Source: Phycisphaeraceae bacterium
GTDB lineage: Bacteria; Planctomycetota; Phycisphaerae; Phycisphaerales; UBA1924
Length of the DNA: 8,346 bases
Reading direction: 5' to 3'
NCBI GenBank assembly: GCA_009827205.1
Contig: WUAK01000116.1
Coordinates: 1-8,346 of the forward strand
Positions 1-5,348 of the stretch are shown here, piece after piece. How positions within the stretch are numbered: the first letter of the stretch is position 1; each line of letters starts with the position of its first letter. The position numbers and the translations under genes are program-made. The notes under the pieces are model-generated. The model made no database searches, was not told where the DNA came from, and saw only the letters and a program-made list of their open reading frames with translations.

Positions 1-871
1 CACGGGACTGTGTAAGTACGCGTTCAGTCATGTCGAACTCGCGCCTGTCGTAGCCCTTGACAAGGAGTTTGTGGAGCGTACCGCCCTCGAAAAAGAGGCC
101 GCTCTTGAACACGAGAATGACACCCACCACTAGCAACAGGCACGCGGTCATCGCGATGATCGTGTTCTTCTCAAACTTGAGTTTGTGGCCTCGAGCGATC
201 CATTCATAAAGAAGGATCGCAGCGGGAAGCGTGACCGCGAACTGCTTCGTTCCAAGCGCCAGGAGCCAGCAAGCGAACGCTCCGATCCACCAAGCGACCC
301 TGCTCTTTATCTGTGCGTTGTCTGCTTCTCTGCCGTAGATGAAGCAGAGCAAGCCCGCAATGTAGAACAGCGCACAGAGACTCGTCATGCGCTGGACGAT
401 GTAGGTGACAGACTGCGTCTGGATCGGGTGTGCCACGAACACGAGCGCTACACCAAGAGACATCATCGTGATCTCGGCTGGCGTGAGCTCTCGCTTGATG
501 AGCAGCGGGAACAGCCGCCTTGCGAGCAGGTACACCGCAAAGCCCGCGAGCATGTGGATGATTGTGTTGACCGCGTGATAGCCGGCGACCTCGAGCCCTC
601 CGAAGTAATGGTTGAGCGCGAATGAGAGGTTCGCGACCGGTCTCGGTGTGGGGCTGCCAGAGAGTGAATTCCTGACCGAGTCCGCATTGAACTCGGTCAT
701 GTGAACGTTCGGGTTCTCGACGATGTTCTGGAAATCATCGAAGATGAACTCGCCGTCAAGCGTGTGGGCGTAGCAAGCCCACGTCACAATCGCGATCACG
801 AGCATCGGCAGCACGCCCAGAGCGAGCCGCTTGCTTGCCGATCCTTCGCTTGCTCTGCCGAGCTCGGTCAT
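1..871 (-). CDS. TMTC/GT-C-type membrane glycosyltransferase, N-terminal part (cut by window edge)
   Basis: 290 codons are visible; the C-terminus runs off the window. The protein has a short charged N-terminus, a first membrane segment at about residues 17-34, and then an external loop with FDDFQNIVENP (residues 44-54), whose acidic pair D45/D46 sits where GT-C enzymes carry their catalytic acid. Next come RPVANLSFALNHYF (77-90), GYHAVNTIIHML (98-109), HPIQTQSVTYIVQRMTSL (148-165), LFYIAGLLCF (168-177) and TKQFAVTLPAAILL (208-221), followed by a further membrane segment at about 236-255. This series is characteristic of the TMTC / bacterial GT-C family, which transfers sugar from polyprenyl-phosphate donors on the outer face of the membrane; many members have C-terminal TPR repeats, which would lie beyond the window. 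The ATG at 871-869 is chosen because AGGA (complement of 881-884) lies 9 bases upstream and the protein begins just before the first membrane helix. The acceptor is unknown; protein O-glycosylation is possible by analogy with eukaryotic TMTCs. Confidence 0.85.
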   Translation of the reverse strand, partial: MTELGRASEGSASKRLALGVLPMLVIAIVTWACYAHTLDGEFIFDDFQNIVENPNVHMTEFNADSVRNSLSGSPTPRPVANLSFALNHYFGGLEVAGYHAVNTIIHMLAGFAVYLLARRLFPLLIKRELTPAEITMMSLGVALVFVAHPIQTQSVTYIVQRMTSLCALFYIAGLLCFIYGREADNAQIKSRVAWWIGAFACWLLALGTKQFAVTLPAAILLYEWIARGHKLKFEKNTIIAMTACLLLVVGVILVFKSGLFFEGGTLHKLLVKGYDRREFDMTERVLTQSR

Positions 872-1170
872 TGGTGCTGGTCCTGCTGAAGAGACGTGAA
901 GCCAATTTTTTTTATCACTTGCCAGCGAACTCGTTCAATGATTGCGAGATCCAAAGCTCCGAAGAACACTCCAACAGGCCCGCCCCTGTCCCGAGCGGGG
1001 TTGTGTTGGTTGCCTGGGTTGTCGTTGGCTTCCGTATTCATGGTGAGTCTCAGCGTATCCGCGAGCACATCGATCAGTGCCAATCTATCGGCTGATAATT
1101 CCTGGAAGAAGCACCAGAAGCTGCCGCATTCGGGCGGATCATTGAGCGGTCTGGACGGGTGTGGGGTCAC
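868..1170 (-). CDS. candidate small ORF, 100 residues, no recognised family
   Basis: I do not recognise this protein. The ORF starts with GTG at 1170-1168, overlapping the FemAB-like gene's stop as GTGA, and ends with TGA at 870-868, overlapping the next gene's ATG as ATGA. Both junctions match the 4-base overlaps used throughout this operon, which is the chief argument that it is translated. It has a Pro-rich start, a possible helix ELSADRLALIDVLADTLRL (residues 24-42), an Asn/Gln-rich middle, a GGPVGVFFGALDLAII segment (64-79) and a basic Lys/Gln-rich tail. No signal peptide or convincing transmembrane helix is visible. About 62 of 100 codons end in G or C, a bias that is only suggestive, and there is no clear ribosome binding site. 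A run of eight A (complement of 906-913) lies near the 3' end. The alternative is that this is a 295-base untranslated spacer that happens to be open. Confidence 0.35.
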   Translation of the reverse strand: MTPHPSRPLNDPPECGSFWCFFQELSADRLALIDVLADTLRLTMNTEANDNPGNQHNPARDRGGPVGVFFGALDLAIIERVRWQVIKKIGFTSLQQDQHQ

Positions 1171-2180
1171 GACGAACGCCCCCGCTTCCATGCGAGCAGG
1201 TTGCGCATGGGCCATCGTTTGGCGGCGGCAAGCATCAGCTTCCACACCTGAGCGCGAAGGGGCTGCAGAACAAGTGTCCGGTGCACCAAAGGCACCTCGT
1301 CTGTGTGCCAGAGCGTCTTGAATTGCGCCACGCCCTTGGCACTCTGACCCGAGGGCATGAAATCGAAGCCGTCTTTGCAGGCCTTGATCGCGTCCTCGAC
1401 AGCGGTATGTAGCAGAACCTTGTTCGCTTCGAACTTGCGACCTTCAGCGGAAGAGACAAGCATCAAACCGTGCGAGAGGCGCTCAGAATCAACAACGAGC
1501 ATCGCACCGATCCGTTTTCCTTCATGGAGCGCCACGCTCAAGCGGGCGAGACCCCTGGGTGCGAGTTCCTCGACGACCGACCGGATGAGCGCCGGCTTGT
1601 ATCGTGCGACGCCGCCCGTTCTGCTCATGGTCTCAAGATAGAACTGGTACAGAGAATCGATCGAGTCGCTGTCGTCGCGGATCTCGACAGCGACACCCCG
1701 TTTCCACGCGCGTTTGATCTCTTGTCTGCGGATTCTCTTGTAACTCGCTAGAAGCGATTCGGGCGTGAGTCCCTCGAGCGGCAAGATGTTGGTCTGGTCG
1801 GCGGTGCACTCGAAGCCAGACCAATCCCGCTCGGGCTCTCCGGGGTACCCGACGAGTTGGATCTGGCTGAGATTGTGCGCCCTGCCGAGCTCTCTGAGCA
1901 GATCGCGGAGTGTGTCGTTGTCTGGGAGCGAGCCGATCAGCCCGCCGTAGGGGTAGCTGAAGTAGCCCGTTCGGATGCCCGCGGCTGAGACGACGACACC
2001 CAACGCGCCGCTCCGGGGCTTGCCGTCCTCTGTGATGACAAACGCGAGCGATTCATCGGACACGCCTGCGCGGAGCACGGGCTCCCACGCGCTGTCATGA
2101 AAGAGCAGATGCTCGTGCTCGGCGCAGAGCGAGAGCCATGCGCTACCCGATGGATCGGTCTGGCTGATCGCCCAGGTCAT
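1167..2180 (-). CDS. FemAB/GNAT-like acyl- or aminoacyltransferase
   Basis: This 337-residue cytoplasmic protein resembles the FemAB / BioF2-like GNAT superfamily (GNAT_6 type), which transfers amino acids or acyl groups to peptidoglycan precursors or envelope glycans. The first half has the usual substrate-facing pattern (GALGVVVSAAGIRTGYFSYPYGG, within residues 58-80). The basic helix SYKRIRRQEIKRAWKRGV (146-163) and the FYLETMSRTGG segment (180-190) follow. The second GNAT half includes VALHEGKRIGAMLVV (216-230), NKVLLHTAVEDAIKACKDGFDFMPSG (253-278) and GVAQFKTLWHTDEVPL (283-298), the typical family ending. The ATG at 2180-2178 is preferred to an in-frame start 36 bases upstream because it gives an ATGA overlap with the sulfotransferase stop and removes a basic 12-residue extension lying wholly inside the upstream gene. 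No ribosome binding site is evident, so translation is probably coupled. FemAB-like proteins also occur in PEP-CTERM/exosortase polysaccharide loci; the substrate here cannot be read from sequence. Confidence 0.8.
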   Translation of the reverse strand: MTWAISQTDPSGSAWLSLCAEHEHLLFHDSAWEPVLRAGVSDESLAFVITEDGKPRSGALGVVVSAAGIRTGYFSYPYGGLIGSLPDNDTLRDLLRELGRAHNLSQIQLVGYPGEPERDWSGFECTADQTNILPLEGLTPESLLASYKRIRRQEIKRAWKRGVAVEIRDDSDSIDSLYQFYLETMSRTGGVARYKPALIRSVVEELAPRGLARLSVALHEGKRIGAMLVVDSERLSHGLMLVSSAEGRKFEANKVLLHTAVEDAIKACKDGFDFMPSGQSAKGVAQFKTLWHTDEVPLVHRTLVLQPLRAQVWKLMLAAAKRWPMRNLLAWKRGRSS

Positions 2181-3232
2181 GCGTCTTTGTCGTTGCCCTG
2201 GCCAGCCCGGTGCCACTGAGGGTTGTTGCGACCCGCGCGGACCATGATCTCACGCATTCCAGCGAGTCTCTTGGCGCGCTTCTTGAGTTCCTTGATCCCA
2301 GCTGGGCCCCGCAGAAGTTGAGGCACGGCGGCGCGGGCTGCGTTCGAGAGCTTGCGCAGAGTGCCGGTCTGCTGGGCGCCAAGCTCCGTGACGTGGTTCG
2401 GTGTGTATCCAAGCTGGAGCATCTGCCTGCCCGCGATGCGCTCGATGGCTTTCTGCTCGCGGACAGAGAGCTCCTTGAGGAACTTGCCCTGATTGCTCGT
2501 CATGACGGGCTTGGTCAGATTCTTCCACCCGATCGCGGCATCGGCGCTGGTCTTGGCTTCTTTGCCTTTGTGAAACTCGAGCATCGAATCGTCGAACTGT
2601 TCGCCGATCGCTGCGCAGATCCGCCGCAACTGAGGCTCGGCATCGGCGATCAGGTCCTCATAGTGCACAACTGTGATACGCGCGGGGTCCTGCTCCATGC
2701 TCAGGAAGTGCAGCGCGTACGCCTGCTCGGCGGACCACATCTTGGCAGCGTCTTTCACACTGCCGGGATGACCGGGCGATTTCTTCCAGCTCAGGGCCAT
2801 GTCGCGGGCATCACGCACGAGATAGACAAAGTGAGCATCCGGAAAGAGCACAACGAGGTCGGGCGCGTGCTGCATGTTCCCGTTGTCTTTGATGAAGAGT
2901 CTCGACTTGTTGTCGTGCTTCGCCGCCAGGCCGTAGAGCGACCGGACGAGCCCCGGGAATGAAGGCTCGTCGCAGAACTCGACGACCTGCTCGGGTGTGG
3001 GCAGGTGGGGCCAGCCGCGGAGTTGGATGTCAACGACGTGGACCATGTCCTTGGCCAGCTGCGCGAGCGCTGGTGTGTTGGTGAGCGGGCCGTAGTTTGG
3101 AAGGAGCGGGACGAAAACCTTGACAAGGTGCGGTGAGTGCGGCGCGCATAGCTTTGGGTGACTGTCCATCATCACGCGGATGAGGTTGCTGCCCGAACGC
3201 TCTGAACTGAGTAGAAAGACTGGGCCGCTCAC
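2177..3232 (-). CDS. PAPS-dependent sulfotransferase family protein
   Basis: This 351-residue soluble protein belongs to the sulfotransferase superfamily (Sulfotransfer_3-like), which moves sulfate from PAPS to a hydroxyl or amine. The 5'-phosphosulfate loop is the N-terminal SSERSGSNLIRVMM (residues 9-22). The 3'-phosphate-binding element is VYLVRDARDMALSWKKS (136-152), with R140 and S148 at the expected positions. Other family-like features are FIKDNGNM (113-120), HYEDLIADAEPQLRRI (190-205) and a substrate/PAPS loop around WKNLTKPVMTSNQGKFLKELS (236-256). The C-terminus after about residue 285 is basic and Lys/Arg-rich. It begins with GTG, the only sensible start because an in-frame TGA lies immediately upstream. 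The start overlaps the previous gene's stop as GTGA, and its own stop overlaps the FemAB-like gene. In this context it probably sulfates the glycan made by the neighbouring glycosyltransferases, but lipid or small-molecule acceptors cannot be excluded. Confidence 0.87.
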   Translation of the reverse strand: MSGPVFLLSSERSGSNLIRVMMDSHPKLCAPHSPHLVKVFVPLLPNYGPLTNTPALAQLAKDMVHVVDIQLRGWPHLPTPEQVVEFCDEPSFPGLVRSLYGLAAKHDNKSRLFIKDNGNMQHAPDLVVLFPDAHFVYLVRDARDMALSWKKSPGHPGSVKDAAKMWSAEQAYALHFLSMEQDPARITVVHYEDLIADAEPQLRRICAAIGEQFDDSMLEFHKGKEAKTSADAAIGWKNLTKPVMTSNQGKFLKELSVREQKAIERIAGRQMLQLGYTPNHVTELGAQQTGTLRKLSNAARAAVPQLLRGPAGIKELKKRAKRLAGMREIMVRAGRNNPQWHRAGQGNDKDA

Positions 3233-4191
3233 GAGTCATCCTTTGCTGCAGGTGTTGATAAGGTATCTTTGTCCGCCTGATCGGTCTGTCGTTGCAGGAT
3301 CCAAAAACAAGGCGCTCCGATCCCCAGGCTGACCACCAGATTGACGACACGGACGAGAACCAGCACGACAGCGGTCTGTGCCGAGGTCACCGCGAGCATC
3401 TGGGCGTAGTAGAGGCTGACCATCTCCTGAAAGCCGACGGAGCCCGGCGTGAGCCTGATGAGCGAGCCAACGCGCTGAGACGACATCAGAAGCAGACCGC
3501 CCGGGGTGTCCATTTGTATACCGAAAGCCCCGAAAGCCGCGATCATCCCCACAACAGTGACGAGCATCGAGAGCAGGACGACCGCCGATGCGCTCACGAT
3601 GAGCCTTGGCGAGCCCACGATCATGTGCCATCCTTCGAGGACTCGATCGGTCTTGGTACGCAGGTTGCCAGCATCGGGGATAAGTTTCGGCGAGACAACA
3701 AGTGCGATGCACCCGAGCAGGATGACAGCAAGCACAACCCCGGCGATGGGGTCAATGGTTGCGTCCCGCGAGGCGAGCCAGCCCATCGCAACGAGCCCGA
3801 GCGCTGCGCTCGCCGCCAGGTAATAGATGTACAGAGCCGCCATGGTGCTCGCAAAGTGCTTGAGAGGGAGCGCATGGACCTGCTTGAGGTATGCCGCGCG
3901 GTAGCCCGCTCCGACAGGCAATATCAGGAACTGGTTGAGCATCAGCGCTGCATAATCAAGTTTGATCGTTTCGACGAGGCCGATCGGCGAGCCGACGCGC
4001 CGCAGGAGTTGCCATTGGAAGACTGCCCGAAGAACCATCCGTGTGATCATGAGCACCGCAAGGACCAAGACCAACAGCGGGTTCGTGATCCTCAGCGACG
4101 AAATGGCATCCCAGTTCTTGTTTAGGTACCACCACGCAGCGCCGAGCACAAGCGCGAGACAGACGAGCGTGATGAGCTTGCTCGCCTTCAT
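3229..4191 (-). CDS. LPG-synthase-TM / UPF0104-family multi-pass membrane protein
   Basis: This 320-residue polytopic inner-membrane protein has about seven or eight hydrophobic segments, at roughly residues 5-23, 37-57, 80-96, 114-138, 147-167, 197-224 and 271-299. It matches the flippase-like domain found at the N-terminus of MprF and in AglD-type proteins. Hallmarks are the loop LNQFLILPVGAGYRAAYL (85-102) and the motif RLTPGSVGFQE (246-256), equivalent to the conserved PGG-G-REA motif of the family. There is no C-terminal lysyl-transferase domain, so it should not be called a lysyl-phosphatidylglycerol synthase. In polysaccharide and glycolipid clusters such stand-alone proteins are suspected of moving lipid-linked sugars across the membrane, though the mechanism is not settled. 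The ATG at 4191-4189 overlaps the GT4 stop as ATGA, and the gene's own stop overlaps the sulfotransferase start. A GGGG stretch about 7 bases upstream is a weak ribosome binding site. The tail after residue 300 is polar and cytoplasmic. Confidence 0.85.
   Translation of the reverse strand: MKASKLITLVCLALVLGAAWWYLNKNWDAISSLRITNPLLVLVLAVLMITRMVLRAVFQWQLLRRVGSPIGLVETIKLDYAALMLNQFLILPVGAGYRAAYLKQVHALPLKHFASTMAALYIYYLAASAALGLVAMGWLASRDATIDPIAGVVLAVILLGCIALVVSPKLIPDAGNLRTKTDRVLEGWHMIVGSPRLIVSASAVVLLSMLVTVVGMIAAFGAFGIQMDTPGGLLLMSSQRVGSLIRLTPGSVGFQEMVSLYYAQMLAVTSAQTAVVLVLVRVVNLVVSLGIGAPCFWILQRQTDQADKDTLSTPAAKDDS
3239..3244 (-). promoter_or_regulatory. ribosome binding site for the sulfotransferase GTG start
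   Basis: AAAGGA on the minus strand lies 6 bases before the GTG at 3232. It supports this non-ATG start, together with the GTGA overlap and the in-frame stop just upstream. Confidence 0.55.
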
Positions 4192-5348
4192 GAACCAGCC
4201 CCGATGTCAGACAGGAACCGCTTGGCTGTTTGTGTGATGTCGAATGTGCCCGCGAGCGATCTCACCTCGGCTTCATACTGCTTAGGACCGCTCCGCTCGA
4301 AATCGCGAAGGGCTTGCGCCAACCCATCGACATCCTCTGGCTGGACAACGATGCCCGCGGGTGTTTGGCGCAGCAGGTCGCCCATGTCGCCCACGTCCGA
4401 GGCGATAACAGGTGTGCCAAGCTGAAGGGCGTCGGAGAAGACGAGCGGGATGCTCTCGTTGCGCGAGGGGATGAGCAGGCAATCGGCGCTTCGGACACGT
4501 GCGCGGACCTCGTCGCCGTCGGCGTAGCCCGAGATCTCGACTCGCTCGGTGAGATCAAGCTCCTTGTGCAGCTCTCGGATCTGGTGATCCATCGAGCCGC
4601 CTCCGATCATGTGCAGCGTGCCGGAGCCGCCCGCGTCGACATACTTGCGGAACGCCTGCAGGAGCACATCGACACCTTTGACGTGGTCGTAACGCCCGAC
4701 GAACTGGAACCTCGGGCTCTTGCGATCGATACCGAGGGGCGCAAGACCGTCTCGGACAATCGCTCGGCTGGACGGGAGAAACTCGATCGGGCAGCTTGAG
4801 AGCCCCTCGGCGTCGTGCTTGAGTTTCAAGCCGTCGGCATAGCGGTTGGTCGCGCTCTGGAGCACGTTGCTCACGACCGCGCGGAGCAGGGGCAGCTTGC
4901 CATAGGTCCAGATGTCTGAGCCCAGGCACCAGACCGAGTAGGGCACGTCGTGCTTCTTGCGCAGAGCCCCGGCGATGGTGCCGCCCGGCACAGCCCACAT
5001 CGCGAGCACGTGATCAACCGGTGCACGCTCGTGCAGGCCGAGCAGTTCACGGGTACCAGACTTGAGAAACCGAAAGCCCGCAAGTGCGTCGAGGGGGTTC
5101 CAGGGTTTGAGGCTGCTGAGCGGACGGCCTTTGCCTGGCCACTGAAAGCAATGAACCGTCACGCCCTTAGGTGAGTATGAGCACCCCTCGCCCTTGTCCT
5201 GTGTGATGACGTGGATCTCGTGGTTGTTCTTTGCCAGTTCATGCGCAAAGTCGCGGACGAAGAGCCCCGCAGCTGCGGCGCCGTCGATCTCGGCGAGTGG
5301 GTAGGAGCTTGTGACGATCGCGATCCGCACATCGGCCCCTGTGTTCAC
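4188..5348 (-). CDS. GT4-family glycosyltransferase (GT-B fold)
   Basis: This 386-residue cytoplasmic retaining glycosyltransferase uses a nucleotide sugar. The N-terminal Rossmann half starts RIAIVTSSYP (residues 8-17) and has the acceptor-side glycine segment DGAAAAGLFVRDFAHEL (22-38). The C-terminal donor half has FQFVGRYDHVKGVDVLLQAF (214-233), with the phosphate-binding R219 and K224 equivalents. It also has HMIGGGSM (246-253), VEISGYADGDEV (270-281) and SRNESIPLVFSDALQLGTPVIASDVGD (within 295-321). The usual E-x7-E nucleotide motif reads E298-x7-D306 here, a conservative change. The coordinates give the longest form, a GTG at 5348 in a GTGA overlap with the fusion gene. A second GTG at 5330 is attractive because AGGGG lies 5 bases upstream and the protein would then begin MRIAIVTSSYP, as GT4 enzymes usually do. 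The gene lies second in the operon; its sugar and acceptor are unknown. Confidence 0.88.
   Translation of the reverse strand: MNTGADVRIAIVTSSYPLAEIDGAAAAGLFVRDFAHELAKNNHEIHVITQDKGEGCSYSPKGVTVHCFQWPGKGRPLSSLKPWNPLDALAGFRFLKSGTRELLGLHERAPVDHVLAMWAVPGGTIAGALRKKHDVPYSVWCLGSDIWTYGKLPLLRAVVSNVLQSATNRYADGLKLKHDAEGLSSCPIEFLPSSRAIVRDGLAPLGIDRKSPRFQFVGRYDHVKGVDVLLQAFRKYVDAGGSGTLHMIGGGSMDHQIRELHKELDLTERVEISGYADGDEVRARVRSADCLLIPSRNESIPLVFSDALQLGTPVIASDVGDMGDLLRQTPAGIVVQPEDVDGLAQALRDFERSGPKQYEAEVRSLAGTFDITQTAKRFLSDIGAGS
5336..5340 (-). promoter_or_regulatory. ribosome binding site pointing to an internal GTG start of the GT4 gene
   Basis: AGGGG on the minus strand lies 5 bases before a GTG at 5330-5328, the codon for residue 7 of the long form. 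The GTG at 5348 has no comparable purine stretch in front of it, so initiation at 5330 is a real possibility. Confidence 0.4.

Noticed and set aside
979..999. GC-rich hairpin considered as a terminator between the FemAB-like and GT-C genes
   Set aside because: The stem is about 7 pairs with one G-U pair in the minus-strand transcript and is not followed by a T-run; it lies inside the candidate small ORF.
896..1321. Plus-strand open frame of 141 codons opposite the small-ORF region
   Set aside because: It overlaps the FemAB-like coding region antisense, shows no recognisable family, and is less well supported than the minus-strand ORF with matched gene overlaps.
2210..2962. Long plus-strand open frame of 250 codons
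   Set aside because: It lies wholly opposite the sulfotransferase, its product is Arg/Leu/Asp-rich with no recognisable motif, and the opposite strand has clear PAPS-binding motifs.
3292..4125. Long plus-strand open frame of 277 codons
   Set aside because: It is antisense to the UPF0104 membrane protein; the highly charged His/Asp/Arg-rich product is typical of the complement of hydrophobic codons.
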